The notes under the pieces: model-generated
What the model saw: only the letters and a program-made list of their open reading frames with translations
Databases searched by the model: none
Told to the model about the DNA's origin: nothing
From: Albifimbria verrucaria
Taxonomy: Eukaryota; Ascomycota; Sordariomycetes; Hypocreales; Stachybotryaceae
DNA: 64,000 bases
Direction of reading: 5' to 3'
Assembly: GCA_020081605.1 (NCBI GenBank)
Contig: JAHREC010000018.1
Coordinates: forward strand, 3,720,001-3,784,000
Position numbers and translations under genes: made by a program
Shown here: positions 50,234 to 63,088 of the stretch, piece after piece
How positions within the stretch are numbered: position 1 is the first letter of the stretch
Layout: each line of letters opens with the position of its first letter

Positions 50234-51096
50234 ATCGATATTTGGGATATGAAGGCACAATTGGCTTGATTGGTGCCTTTCCTGCATTTAGCGACAGGAG
50301 TTCTGTTCCACGGTACCATTACTATTATTACCCTTTCACATTTTTATTTTATCCTGTATACATATTCCAAACCTCATCTGGATATTGGCGTTTTTTGCAT
50401 ATAATAGGGCCTAATGAGCCTTTGGAGGTGTTTTGAGGTCCCAAGGACCGAGTATCATGTATCTATGTCTCACATTGCTGCCTTGGACAACCAGACGGCC
50501 AACTCTTGGATTCTAATGTGTTGATATTACTATCTAGTTTCTAGTACTACTAGTCATTTGTTTTAGGGAGCACGATGAAAGTATCTCTAAAATAAATGAA
50601 AAAGCGACCCAGAATAGGGGTTTCTCAAGAATGCTGACAAGTTTGTTCGACTTGGTGATGTGCTTGATTCATGTCCTAGATTGTAGGCTACGGCGTCGAG
50701 TCGGCCATGCCATGTGTACCTACCATGTTATGTCTCACATACAATGGAATGTCATGATCTTGTTGTAACGCCTTGCTAAAAATGTGACGGGGAAAGAGTG
50801 AACTTGTGACATGGCAAGGAGTTGCGTACCCAAGGCGACCAAGGTTGAGCCTTGCTTGACCCCAGACAAATCTCAGGAGACGTTCTGAAGATTTTGAATC
50901 AGCGAATTTCCACGCATCCGCATTAGCTGGCCCTCTCACCGCCCCTAGCATCCATTCTTTTGTTATTTGATACATTCATTTAATAGCTCCAAAATTAGAG
51001 GCCACCCGAGAACCAGGTTGGTCGAGCTATGCTGCCACCTGGCACATCAAACACACTGCTCTTGCGGCACACACCCCATAGCGCATCAACAGGAAG
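50234..51096. other. Spacer after the coiled-coil gene
   Basis: About 860 bp, with the presumed 3' UTR of the coiled-coil gene on the left. No gene recognised. Confidence 0.5.
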
Positions 51097-52141
51097 ATGC
51101 TTTCGCTCCGTCACCATGCTCTTTACTGGGTTCTTTCGGTGGCTTCCGTCCCAGCTTACTTCTTTGTGCACTTTGCTATTAAGCCACTGTTACGGGAATG
51201 TCTCGATGAACCGCTGGTCTTCTACGCTGTCCAAGGCCTCGTCGTGTATGGGCTGATACGAGTGAAGCCTTTGCCGAGACGAGGACGAGGACGAGGACGA
51301 TAGAACCGCCACGTCGACAAAATGGTTTCTGCACTGAGTGAAAAACACTGGCTGTACTACCTCTCCATGGGGTTGATGTGTGCACTTGCTGGGGAGGGTG
51401 CCATACTGTTCGGCGCCGTGGGACTGATGTTAAGAGAGGATGGGTTCTACGGTTGGACGATGAGGCCCATGGTGGTCCATGTCCTTGCGAGCAACATTCT
51501 TTTGGGGAGCATCGAGCCATTGAAACACAACGTAAGTTGAGCTTCACTAAAGAAGGAATTTTGGCACCCGGAAGATGGACTGACAAGATGTAGAGACGCG
51601 ACATTGAAATCTGCGGGCTTGAGGTTCTAGAGACTCTGCCTTATGCCGCTGCTACCTGCCTAGGTACTTTTGTTTCGTTGGGAACCAGTACTTTGATACT
51701 ACTGTCGATGAACTCGTTCCTCAATTTGGGTATCTTTACGGCGACGGGTGCTTAGATAGACCCTTTGACATGGTGGTTCCGTCCTGGCCTATCGAACGCA
51801 GAGATGTTTGTGCTCCTCTGGCTTCTTTCTCCACTAATAGATATTGGAGAGACGGTAAGACCTATCTATACCTTATAGACCTCGCTATTGCGGCTAGGTT
51901 GCCTACGTTGACGTGGAATACAACTAACATCTGGTGGTCGGGGTGTACAGATCCTCTACGCCGTCCGCAGGAAAACTGCCCCGATGAAGTTCAAAGAGGA
52001 AAGCGCTAGTCTGCGAGCAGGCTTGGGCACTTTGGGCGTATAGTCGGTTCATTTTGATTCTCTGGTGGTGGACAATGTTCTACGGAGCCAGGATAGTGGA
52101 TTTCGTGGCTGCAATTTGGGACAAGATATCAGCCGATTGAG
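51097..52141 (+). pseudogene. Broken multi-pass membrane-protein gene
   Basis: Pieces: 51097-51300 (ALYWVLSVASVPAYFFVHF), 51322-51531 (YYLSMGLMCALAGEGAILF), an intron 51532-51593 with GTAAGT..TAG, 51594-51854 (LGTFVSLGTSTLILLSMNSF, then MFVLLWLLSPLIDIGET), an intron 51855-51950 with an ACTAAC branch site, and an exon from 51951 (ILYAVRRKTAPMKFKEES). Another hydrophobic piece (RFILILWWWTMFYGARIVDF) ends at TGA 52139-52141 in a shifted frame. TAG codons at 51301-51303, 51753-51755 and 52041-52043 lie in the reading frame. The first two have the same frame open on both sides, so simple indels do not explain them. The family is not recognised. Either a decaying gene or one hit by C-to-T change at CAG codons. 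Confidence 0.5.
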
Positions 52142-54730
52142 TCGGGACTTGGGGGTATGCTACTGGAATTGACTACCTCGTCAGCGTTTTTCTGTCCTAG
52201 CGATATACGAAGTAATAAACTAATGTCTTTTACATTTGATCAGGGCCCTGATGTGGTCGAGGAACCCCTATTTTGAATGTTTGTGGACAATATGGATATA
52301 CCCGGGCCTTAACGAGGTATCATGTAGGGACACGAAAGGAGTTACGAGAACCCAGACAACGTATGGATACAGTTTAAAGTGGGTAGTGTTACGGCTGATG
52401 AGCAAGGTATAATATCTCCCACGGCTGCTTCGGAACACGAGCTACAACATGCCTCAACGCTGATTATGGTATGGTTGCGGGCAGAAGTCCCAAAAGAACC
52501 AACCCAAGGCTGAATTATTGAGTTTCAACGCACCTTTAACCTCCAAAGGAGATGACGGAACAGGAAGTAGAGAATTGTAATCTACTACAGTCCTTATCTG
52601 GGAACGCATGGAAAGTCGTATTATAAGATAATATGATGATAAAACACCAACTGATTAAGCAGATAGGGAAGTTGTATTAGAGCTTACTCACGTCTTTTAG
52701 ACATCAGGCCTGTCACAGATACTATTATTATCATTGCTTCATGTTATCATTAGGCTCGGCACACGTCTCTTCTGTGGCCCGTGGCCTTAGGACTGCTTGT
52801 TGGTGATCTTTCACGCCACCCAACGGTGACGGAAAGGGGCACAGCAAGAGCGTTCGTCAGAAGATTCGTACCAAGGGGCGATTGCGAATGCTTGACCGAA
52901 AATGCTACGCCGTTGGGCGAAAGAAGGTCAAGGACGGGTCTGTGAGGCAGAGCTGAAAGGTATGAAGCAGGATCTTCAGGGCTTAAAGGCGTGTGCATGT
53001 AGGGATGAGACTATCACCAGATTCTGTAACGGTCACTGCAGTTGTAGGGCGATAGGGAAGCCCTCTATCTGATATGGCTGCTTTCGTTTGTCATTGCCAT
53101 TTCAATCAGTCGCAAGCCAGATCGACGAGGTGCTCAGTGGGGATCCGAGTGGATGCGGATCATGCGAGACCCTTGCTCGGCGAGAAAGTTTATCTTGGAC
53201 AATGCAGCCCAGGGCGGGTCTGGATGGAATGCTGTAAGCCCGGAAGAATTCAAGGCTCGCTATTCCAGGCCGTGGAATGACACCCGGGTTTCCGACGCAA
53301 AGGGGCTACGATGTCGTATTGTGTAGCCTTGTGTAAGCGGGAATGGCACTGTCTGTTAGATGAAGCGGCCACGAGCTAGATGGTTGGCTTGGCTACTTGA
53401 TAACGATCAATAGTGTGTGACTGTGGAAGTAAGGGTCAAATCAGGACAGGCAAGGTTCGAACGGCGCCAGGGGTTCCCGACCGTTGTGGCTTTTCGGCAG
53501 AAGGGAGATGGTGTAGCGCCAGGGCCGAGGCTACAAGGAGCATCGCAAAAGTCCAGTAGCTAGACGAGACCGGTAGTCGAGGAATCAAGGAAGCCGTTTT
53601 TGCACAATCGATGAGCCGAAGGCTGAGCTGGGATGGGACAGTGTCGCACGAGCGAGTTGCGTGGTGTGCGTGGTGTGGTGGTGGTGGTGGAGGCCCGTGA
53701 GCGACGACGAGGTTGAAAATGAAGAAAGACAGAGAGATTGGCAACGGCCAGGACCACGAATGGTCAATTGGCTGCTTGTACCTTATCAAAAGTGGACCCC
53801 GTGCGGGCGCTGGGCTGTGGGGCGGGCGCGGGATGGCCAGGGTACGTACCTTGTAGCGTCCAAGGTACCGGTACGCGTACCAGGTTCACGTTTCCTTGGT
53901 ATTTTGAGGTCTCACTTTTTGGGGTACAGGCAGACATGGCCTTGATAGGAACATGTGAAGAATAGGGTGTTGGGAAGTATCTACATGTTCATGATATCTA
54001 AAGGTTCCCATCTCTCAGAACTAGCAACGTACAGCCCGAGTTCTCGACAGATAACCTTTGTTCCCTCTGTCTTCTGGAAGCCTACCCACCCTTTCCAAGC
54101 TCCAAGGAATCGATATATTCAGCACACGTTGTGTGTTGTTGGCTGCAACCGTTGTAGCACTCAATGATACTTTCCCTCTATAGAAAACAGCCCACCCTCC
54201 TCCCTCCTCCCTGCCTCCCCAGAGCCTCACCTCTCGGTCAAGGCCGCCGGAGGTACAAGACACTTTCGACGTAGCCGGCGACCGAGGGCTGAATCAGGCA
54301 AATGCATGCCACATGCCATTCTTACCCCGACCAACAGTCCCCGTTATTGGCCGTCCCTGGCTCTGCGATTCGCTTCCCCGGAGATCCAGGTAGCTTTGGG
54401 AAGATAGGCCCCTGAGCAAACCGTTTCATCGGCGGCGCCTTATCGTGGCGTATGATGTTTGCTTCTTACACATGGAAATCCCGTCTTGTAGTCAAATGAC
54501 ATCTAGATCAGGGGTTTGTTTGACCCTGTACCGCATGTCTGAGCACGCCCTCTTGATATCTCAATGGTAGGTAGATAATGCTGGCCGTAGATCGAAAGAC
54601 GCACCTCCAGGGTCATGTCTCTGAGTAATAGTTCTTAGTAGGCCAACTGACACTATCAGCATAGGAGGCCCATGGTACCTTGCATACGTAGCAACCTTTA
54701 TCTGATTGATCTTGAATACCGTTTGAATGT

Positions 54731-54758
54731 GACGACGACGACGACGACGACGATGATG
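54731..54758. repeat. Trinucleotide microsatellite (GAC)n/(GAT)n
   Basis: A run of about six GAC followed by three GAT-type units with no coding frame around it. Confidence 0.8.
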
Positions 54759-55705
54759 ATAACGTCTTACTCAGTGTTCTTCGGCCTCTGCGACCCCTGA
54801 GCGACACTAGGCAGGTCGGCAACCACGTCCATAGCTAAGCTTCTTATCTTTACCCATGAAAGATAGCACCCATGACGCGGTTCCATCGGGTCGGCAGTCA
54901 TCAGTGCATTTCTCTCATCTCCGACTCGATGGCGGGCTGCAGCCGGATACCTTGCCGTAGCTCCAGAATGCGACCCGCACGGCGGCGGGAGAGGCTGCAT
55001 GCGCAGAGGCCAACAGCACTGTGCACTAGTTATTCATGCGCTGCGTAGGACTTGGGCCTGTGCTTGAAGATTGCAACTGTGCAGGCAGCCTTGGTGGAAG
55101 TTGTCTCGGGGCACTCAGTCACCGTTGGATAGAGGGACGGGTTGCGACGAAGCGGAAAGGGAAGACGGGTTGGCGAGTTTTGGGGGTTGTTTGCTGAAAC
55201 ATGATTTACGAGAAGCCATGACCTACGGATTGTTTGTACTGTGGCAGCGACAAAGCTGTTGTTGGCCTCCTGAGCATCAAAACGCGCGCAACGTAAATGG
55301 CAAAAGTCTTGGTAGTAGCAATATTGGTGCTGGGTTGAGGCGACGTTGTGCCTCTATACGCACTCATACTCATACCCGCCACCACCTGAACATGCAAGAC
55401 ATCAACAGATGCTGCGTAGTGGACATAAAAACGGGCAAATAATGAAGAGGAGAGAGCGTGTGCGTGTCAGTGTGTGCGCCTGCATTCGTGTCTGCAACGC
55501 TCTTTGGCCACTGGCTTCAGCGCTGGTTGCCCCTGCTGGCCTGAGCTCGCTCGCGCTGATTCGGTCGCGGCCGCATTTGAGGCTGGCCCCTTCTGCGGGT
55601 TTGCGCTTCAGCCAGTGGTTGTGCGGTGGCTTCTGGTCGTTGCTTTTTCCTTTGGTGTTGCTGGTACTCTGTACTGTCCTGCATCGTAAATCGCGGACCT
55701 ATAAG

Positions 55706-56130
55706 TTATCAGCAACGGCCCTGCTCGGTCCAGGAAGTAGCGCTACTCGCTGCTTCCCCAGCTCTTCCTGTCCCCTGCACACTTAGCCTACTTTAGGGGA
55801 CCAGCCTTGGCTTTAAAGCGCCTAGCTTCCCGCCTCAGCCCAGGCTTTGCACCCCTCTCACCCCCACTCGCTCTTCTCGTCTCTTATCTCTCTCTCTCTT
55901 CTACTTCGGTACTGCGCGGCGTTGCCCGTCAGTCGATATTCTCTCTTTTTTATTCAAGAACTCCCGTCGCTCGCTCACAGAGGGTTTGAAAAACGGCTTT
56001 TCGGAAGCCTGCTTTCGTTGTGCAACGTCCCCCAATTGCTCCTTGTTCCCGAGGACAAGTCTGAGACGGACTGCCTCTTGCACCATCGTTGCATACCAGT
56101 CTATCAGGACGCACGACCGTTTACCTATCT
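55706..56130. promoter_or_regulatory. Candidate GATA (AreA/Nit2) sites upstream of the ammonium transporter
   Basis: HGATAR matches, all on the minus strand: 55706-55711 (TGATAA), 55884-55889 (AGATAA), 56101-56106 (TGATAG) and 56125-56130 (AGATAG). About 1.3 are expected by chance in this length on both strands. Ammonium transporter genes of filamentous fungi are usually under AreA-type nitrogen control, so these fit, but binding is inferred only. Confidence 0.35.
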
Positions 56131-56166
56131 TGCGCTAGCACCTTCGTCCCATCACCCGTCTTCAAC

Positions 56167-57874
56167 ATGTCCGACGGAAACGAGGTGGCTAACCATGCCA
56201 TCCTGTTGCCCTACAATGGCACCGATCCTAAAGGTGCCGATCCTCGAGAGTTCGATGTGAACCTGTGGTACGAGGTAAGTGGTCGCATCTTGCCAGGCTC
56301 CCGCTCTGGGAACCTCGACACCTGAGCTTGCTGGCTGACGCGCAACTTTTCCATCTTATATAGTCTGGCCATATCGCATGGATGATCATGGCCACAGCTC
56401 TCGTTTTGCTCATGATCCCGGGTGTTGGGTACGTGGCTGACATGCCTCTCTGCATCGTCTACGAAATTCGCAAAACTGACCGTGACCTGTAGCTTCTTCT
56501 ACTCCGGCCTTGCGCGGCGCAAGTCTGCGCTTTCTCTCATCTGGCTTTCCGTTATGGCCGCGGCAGTCAGCAGCTTCCAATGGTTCTTCTGGGGCTATTC
56601 CCTGACTTTCTCCCACACCGCTGGACCTTTCATTGGTGACCTGTCCAACTTCGGCTTCCGCAACGTCCTCGCTCAACCCTCGGTCGCCAGCCCCAACATC
56701 CCCGACCTGCTCTTTGCCGTTTACCAGGGCATGTTCTCTGCCATCACCATCGCTCTGGCCACCGGTGCCGTGGCTGAGCGTGGCCGCATGCTTCCCTGCG
56801 TCATCTTCATGTTCATCTGGGCTACTGTCGTCTACGACCCCATCGCTTGCTGGACTTGGAACCCCAGTGGCTGGTCCAACCGCCTCGGAGGCCTCGACTA
56901 TGCTGGAGGCACCCCGTCCACATCGCGTCGGGAACGGCTGCCTTGGCTTACTCTATGATGCTTGGAAAGCGACGAGGCCACGGCACACACGAGCTCAACT
57001 ACCGACCGCACAATGTTACGCACATTGTTATTGGCACGGTATTCCTATGGGTTGGCTGGTTCGGATTCAACGCTGGTTCCGCACTGGCTGCCGATTTGCG
57101 TGCTGTCCTTGCGGCCGTCGTCACAAACCTCGCTGCTTGCGTCGGAGGCATGACTTGGTGCATTCTGGATTATCGCTTGGAGAAGAAGTGGTCCACCGTG
57201 GGCTTCTGCTCAGGAGTCGTCGCTGGCCTTGTTTCCATTACCCCAGGCTCTGGTAAGTCAACTCAGATGTGAAACTCACCATGGTCTTTATGTACTAACC
57301 TGACAAAGGCTATGTTCCTGTTTGGTCTGCTGTCGTTTTCGGCGTTCTGGGTGCCTGCTTTGCCAATTATGCGACCAAGCTCAAGTTCATCCTGCGCATC
57401 GACGACGCTCTTGATATCTTTGCCGTGCATGGTATTGGTGGACTCGTCGGTAACATCTGCACAGCCTTCTTCGCCGCCGATTACATTGCGGCCCTTGATG
57501 GTACGACCAAGATTGAGGGTGGCTGGCTGAACCATCATTGGGTGCAGATGGGCTATCAGCTCGCCGATTCTCTCGCTGGTGGTCTGTACTCATTCACGCT
57601 GACGTGCATCATCCTGTTCGTCATGAACATGATTCCTGGTTTGCGATTACGTGCATCTGAAGACGCCGAGATTCTGGGTATTGACGACGCCGAAATTGGC
57701 GAGTTCGCGTACGACTACGTCGAGCTTACGAGAGAAGTACTGAACGATGTCGAGAACGAGGCTGCGAGCCGTTATTCGGCTGGCCCAGATGTGTTCAATC
57801 CCATGGAGAAGAATAGCATCCCATTGATGGACGCGAGACTGTTCGGCGGGCCTTCGATCAGCCCCCACCCATAG
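56167..57874 (+). CDS. Ammonium transporter, Mep/Amt family
   Basis: Plasma-membrane trimeric transporter of ammonium (MepA/MeaA type in Aspergillus). Exons: 56167-56274, 56364-56428, 56493-57252, 57309-57874 (introns of 89, 64 and 56 nt). One break at C4 56912-56915 is repaired by one C, giving 499 residues. Family features: MPGVGFFYSG-like GVGFFYSGLARRKSALSL, FQWFFWGYSLTFS, GAVAERGRMLPC, and the pore twin histidines at about H201 (GTPVHIASG) and H352 (FAVHGIGGLVGN). FGFNAGSAL and the signature-like DALDIFAVHG are also present. The C-terminal tail is acidic (IDDAEIGEFAYDY). Whether it is a high- or low-affinity paralogue, or also acts as a sensor, cannot be decided from sequence alone. Confidence 0.94.
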
Positions 57875-59036
57875 AAAGGGTATCGGGCGAGTCAAGTCCC
57901 TCGTCCAGGCGACAGGGCTCCATTCACGTTTCAAGATTACCACGATGGGTAGTGTTAATTTCCTGGCTTCCATCGACTTGAAACGAGTACATTAACCGTG
58001 GCGCGGTCATACGCAACATTGAGCGACGCAGTCTTTACTTTTGTTCTTTTTGTTATCAGATACCCCGAGGCTACAAAAACCTCGTGTTTTAAAACCATAT
58101 ATGAGTCAGAGAGAAGGGGTGTACGCACCAAGGGCAGGATCTTGTGGGCTTGGTATAAAGGAGTTTTGCAAAATGGTCATATCACACAATTCGAGGGAGA
58201 TGAACGAACGCACGTCATTCTCTGTCTGCCTGTACATGATGGAAAATCAGAGCTTAGCCATTAGCTCCTAATGATTATTTGCATTCAAGTTTCATAGACA
58301 CAAGGTGGGACTGCGGTGCACGTTGGACAGATGTGAACCTCGTGAGACAGTGGTACATTAAGTCGTGAAGTATGCCATGATGGCATCCGTTTTCAAAGGG
58401 TGGGTGTATTGCTACTTACAACTTCCAGGGATTTTTTTCTTTTCTTTTCTTTCTTTCTTCTTTCTCTTCTCGTTGAGCTAAAGAAGAACTTCCATCTAGT
58501 GTCTGCCTTTTAATCACCGATATCTTACGGCTTGAAGCGAGAGCATTTGTGTTGAAGTAAAGTTAGTGCTTGAAGCAGGAGTTGATGGAGGGATGCATGC
58601 ATAACAGTTTGACAGTTTACGTTAATTACCAGATTTAGCAGGGTGGATACCTTGACCTGCCAACGCCAGTGGCTCTGCATGAACTCAGAAGCTAACGTTA
58701 ACATTAGCATCTCAATTGCTGGAGGACACACTTACAGTACAGAATGTGCACGCCAAACAAATTATTTGTCCTTTAAGGATGCTGCGAAGAACATTCAAGC
58801 GCGAAATATTTATGACCATGGCTTGTTTGCTCTTACCATTGTCCTGGACAGATCTCGCCTATTTTACGGAAGCTTCTCAGGCAACGCCGCCAAATTCAGC
58901 TGCTCTGACCTTGCACGACCCTCTACCCCAATTCTCTCTCTACTGTAGGCAGACATTCACGCTCACGATATATATGCGAGACCTGCGCAGTCTGCCATCG
59001 GCTTTTCCTCTCATCTAAACTTTAAAGCTGGATATC
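57875..59036. other. Spacer between ammonium transporter and DNA polymerase X
   Basis: No recognisable gene. A CT-rich run (TTTCTTTTCTTTCTTTC) lies near 58436-58460. Confidence 0.5.
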
Positions 59037-61462
59037 ATGATGGACTCTGTGGACCTCGAGCAGCCTTCTTTGGAAGAGAAGCTTGCTTTTTGCCCAGCTT
59101 GAATGCCATGGTGGCAACGACGGCGAAGATGAGCTTGGCAAATGTGAACTAAAGAATCGTGAGCGCTGCCGCAATTTCTTTCACAAAAGGCCAGCTACGA
59201 CGACACCCAAGTCTAAAGACGCGACGATTGCCTCTCGTGAGCTACCTTCGGTCCCTGTCAGCGACGCCCGTTCTCTGCATCGAAGAGTCTCTTCTGCGCC
59301 ATCGCCCGCAACGCAGATCATCAAAGGCACGCCGGTTGGTGCTATCGCACGGAAGGGTCCTTTGCGATATCTGCGGAATGCAGAATCATCTGTAGTCAAG
59401 GAAACACCGATCGCAGGTACGACCGCTACTAGGCGAACAGGGCTTCAGCGGAGTGAATCCACGCCAATGAATCCCACGAAACGTCTTCTCGCAGGCGGTA
59501 GCGAAGCTTCACCCTCCGCAGCCATTGGCGTGAAGAAGAGGAAGCGCGATAGCACGGTCAAGTTGAGACCAGAGACTGAGCAGATCTTTCGAGGCCTGTC
59601 ATTCTTTTACATTCCCAACAATGACATTGCTCCTGCTCGGCGTCTACGCATCAACAAAGCAAAGGAATTTGGCGCTGAATGGACGCAAGCCGAATGGGAT
59701 GCAACGCATTTTGTTGTCGATAAGAACCTTGAATACAAAGACATACAAGAGTTTGTATCCAGGGCAGGCAGGCGAGGAGCTCTGAAGGTGGTGAACGAGG
59801 AATACCCCATCGACTGTATCCGCTTCAAGGCGGTCTTGGACCACACGCAGAAAAGATACCAGGTTCAGGGGCAGCCGAGTACCACCCTGACGATGCAACT
59901 GCTGTACCAGCATCAAGCTCGGAGGAGTCGACCGAATCGCTCCAAGTGAAGCCACTTAACAGGAGCGAGGCCGTCGGGATCATATTGCGTCAAGAAGCGA
60001 TCATTCCACACCAAGAAGCTCCTTGGCTGAACCACAATCTGAACCCGAGCTCGTTGTGCTGGATCTTGGATCACTTTCTGAGCCAAATCAGGGTACTAGC
60101 TTGGGTCAAGATGATAAGGACACTGGCGAACCAAGGGACTTTCGAACAGAGGTTAAAGGGCAGGAGGCATGCTCGGTGGCAAAGCCAGCACAAAGCGAGC
60201 CGGACGATGCGCCAGATGAGCTCTCACAATATATCACGGAGATGCAGAAGTATAAGGACCTGCCTTTGGATATAGATGAAGACGACTTCGGTAATTCCAC
60301 TGGTGGCCCAATTCAAGTTGGAAGTGGTACGGATGACGACCGTGATCTGGAAGGCGAAAGGACGAGAAAGAATTTGCGAAAGACTCTACGCTTTGAGGAC
60401 CGATTTGCGTGCAACCGAGCCACAAGCAAGGATGCCCATTCGGCAAACCCAAATGCGCGAACCATTGAAGTGTTGCAGAGCATGGCTGACTATTATGATC
60501 GAATAAGTGACCAATGGAGAACAATTGGATACCGCAAGGCCATAACCACATTGAAGAATCAGACCATCAAGATTAATACCGAAGAGCAAGCACTTCGTTT
60601 GCCAAATATTGGGCAACGTCTCGCACAGAAAATAGAGGAAATCGTCACCACGAACAAGCTACAAAGACTTGAATACGCTGAAAATGAGCCAATGGACGAG
60701 TCGCTCCAGCTCTTCTTGGGTATTTACGGGGTTGGTGTAAGTCAGGCCCAGCAATGGGTAGCCCAAGGCTTTCGGACGCTGGATGATCTAAAGGCTGGGG
60801 CCAAGCTGTCGCGCAACCAGATGATTGAGTCGAGCATTACGAAGATTTGAACACGAGGATACCGCGAAGAGAAGTTGAAGCGCTAGGTGCAGTGGTCAAG
60901 AAGGTGGCGGCAGAGATAGATGGTGAAGTGGAGATGATAATAGGGAAGTTACCGCCGTGGCTCGGACAGCTCTAACGATATTGACTTCATCGTCACGAGA
61001 AAAGGCACAGATTCTACGACAGGTTTACGGGGATTCCTTGAAAAACTGGTCGGGCGGCTAGAGGCGAGTGAGTTTCTCGTGGCGCGATTGGCTTCATCGC
61101 AGTCGATGGAAGACGGCAGCAAATGGCACGGCTGCTGTGTTCTACCACGCATCAAGGGATTCAACGATGACAACAGCTACAAAGCGACCTGGCGCCGCAT
61201 CGACTTCCTGCTAGTGCCCGAGACGGAGAAGGGCGCAGCGCTCATATACTTCACAGGAAACGATATCTTCAACCGTAGCATGCGGCTGTTGGCGCAAAAG
61301 AAGAACATGCGGCTGAACCAGCGCGGACTGTACAAGGATGCAGCAGGCTGGCCAAGAAACCACAAGGTGACGGAGGAGGACCTAATTGAGGGTAGGGACG
61401 AGAAGCGTATATTCGAGATATTGGGAGTGAAATGGCGAGAGCCGCATGAACAGTGGTGTTGA
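59037..61462 (+). CDS. Family X DNA polymerase (Pol4 / Pol lambda type)
   Basis: Gap-filling polymerase of base-excision repair and non-homologous end joining. No intron. The frame breaks at T5 59087-59091 (two bases), G4 59868-59871, CC 60021-60022, G 60827 (one base each) and GGG 60943-60945 (two bases). Adding these seven bases gives exactly 811 codons (810 aa). Order: a polar N-terminus with a basic patch (VKKRKRDS), a BRCT domain from GLSFFYIPNNDIAPARR to about the Cys-Ile of YPIDCIRFK, an acidic linker, then the 8-kDa/fingers region (MADYYDRISDQWRTIGYRKA, LPNIGQRLAQKIEEI, GIYGVG). The palm begins with a GGSYRRG motif. Catalytic aspartates are in SNDIDFIV (Asp codons at 60977 and 60983) and RRIDFLLVP (61202). 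The thumb has YFTGNDIFNRSMRLLA and LNQRGLY. ATG 59040 is an equivalent start. Confidence 0.93.
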
Positions 61463-62084
61463 ATGGAGAATTGAGGTTGGAGATGGTACGTACAGTAGTT
61501 GTACAATGAGCTGGAGGTGGAGTTGACCAATTAGTCTAACTCGTGCTTGGGGTTCAGGCGTAAAATACCACGATTGCTTATAATATGGTGAGTTAAGTTA
61601 ACTTGAGTGTTTATTACAGTAGTGCTAGATGGAGCTGGAGTTGCAGCTGGAGCTGGAGCTTGGAATTGGAATTTGGAGCATCAATCACATGCGAAATTCC
61701 CCGCCATTTCTCCAGCAGCCTAGCCAGCGTAATGACGCAGGGTCGCTTGTTCCCCACACAAAGCGACACAAGCCGCCGAGCAGGGGTCACCTGCTCTTTG
61801 GCTACTGCTGCTGCTGCTGCTGCTGCTGTTGCATCCGAGGTTCCAACGCCGAGGGAAGAATGACATGCTCAATCCACCACCATCCACTATCCACCATCTC
61901 TACCTCTCCATCTGCCCGGTCCGAAACCCAGTCCTACACCACTCTGATGACTTGACATACGGCACGCTGCTTTCTTACAGTATATCCTTTTTTCTTTCCC
62001 CATTCCTTCTTCCTTGCTTTCCTCCCGCACCACGGCGCGCGCTTCGACCGGACCTCCCTCTGCACATCGACTTGCCGAGGCACG
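61463..62084. other. Spacer with CTG-repeat microsatellite
   Basis: About 620 bp between tandem genes. It holds a GGAGCTGGAGCTGGAGCT-like stretch (61629-61668) and a (CTG)n run (about 61805-61829). It also contains a pyrimidine-rich leader (about 61975-62030) of the downstream gene. Confidence 0.6.
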
Positions 62085-63088
62085 ATGGCGTTGTCCATTG
62101 ATACGTTGAAGGTGCGCCTTTACCTGCGCCATCGCTCCCACAGCCCCGAGACTAATTCAAGCCGTGTGTTTCTGTCCTGCAGAAGTCGCTGGAGCAGATT
62201 ATTCTAGATCCGCGGTATCATGAGCTGCTGTCGCTGGTCAAGACGGCGCGCAATGGTGCTGTCTACGGCACCAAGGTGCGGTTTCCGCATGCTCTCGTGT
62301 GAGTGCCCTCAATTCAGGCCGAAGAGGTTGTTGCGTGTGGTGCTAACTGAAATTTGCAGCATGATCTTCCTCTTCCGCTCAGGAACGTACGTGACTACCT
62401 CCCAGACCCGAACCTACAGATGCCGAGCCCTTGACGACCGCTTGCCGACCCCGCGGCTGTCCCGATTGACGATGTCATAATGCTAATGCGAATGGGTATC
62501 ATATAGGCTGAGGAGAAGGTTGGACTGGTATTGAGAGCGACGCGACACCATGCCAGCAACCTCGCACGCTTCGCGACTATCTACAAGCTGACCATGTTGG
62601 CACTGAAGTACTACGGCCCGACGCCAGGAAAAGAGGGTCAGTTTACTTCTCCTTATCCTCTCCCATAGATATACTCTTGTTGTGTAGGCTAACCTCCTGC
62701 GCTTCCTACAGGCCCATACGACTCCTTCTTTGCCGGACTGCTCGGCGGTTACTTCGTCTTCGGCGGACGCTCGAAGCGCACCGGCCGCATCTCGTCGGTC
62801 AACCAGCAGATCGTCATTTACGTCTTTGCGCGCGTTGTCCTGGCCCTCGCGCGCATTGCCGTTAAGCCCGGTCACGGCCTGCCCGTCGTCTCTGGCGAGC
62901 CCTGGCACTCGCGCATCAACTACTATGCCTGGCCCGCGTTCGCTTCTCTGTCGTGGGCCTCGGTTATGCTGCTCTTCCGTTACCACCCGGAGGAGCTGCA
63001 GTCCAGCCTACGGAGCAGCATGACGTACATCTACAAGGACTGCAACAACTGGGACTCGCTACGGACGTTCATCTGGCATAACAAATAG
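62085..63088 (+). CDS. Peroxisomal membrane protein PMP24/Pmp4 (Tim17 superfamily)
   Basis: Small integral membrane protein of peroxisomes related to PXMP4/PMP24; its molecular role is not settled. Exons: 62085-62111, 62183-62298, 62360-62386, 62507-62636, 62712-63088 (introns of 71, 61, 120 and 75 nt). Two exons are only 27 nt. One base is missing in the GAGGAG at 62510-62515; adding a G restores FRSGTLREK, the family consensus. The product is then 225 residues, close to the 212 of the human protein. Conserved blocks: GAVYGTKVRFPHALVMIFLF, RATRHHASNLARFATIYK, GPYDSFFAGLLGGYFVFGGR and INYYAWPAFASLSWASVMLL. Using the donor at 62391 instead would avoid the frame break but changes the consensus to FRSGTYAEEK, so I prefer the first model. 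Confidence 0.9.

Larger units (their letters stand above)
52142..56166. other. Gene-free 4-kb spacer and leader of the ammonium transporter
   Basis: No conserved frame found. It contains a (GAC/GAT)n microsatellite at 54731-54758, a GGTGGTGGTGGTGG run near 53668, GGTACC words near 53840-53882, and a pyrimidine-rich stretch at about 55850-55970 just before the transporter. The last 460 bp hold four HGATAR-type sites. Confidence 0.5.

Noticed and set aside
62387..62506. Alternative donor GTGACT at 62391 for PMP24 intron 3
   Set aside because: It keeps the frame without a base change but gives FRSGTYAEEK, which departs from the family pattern FRSGxxREK. One missing G gives the consensus instead.
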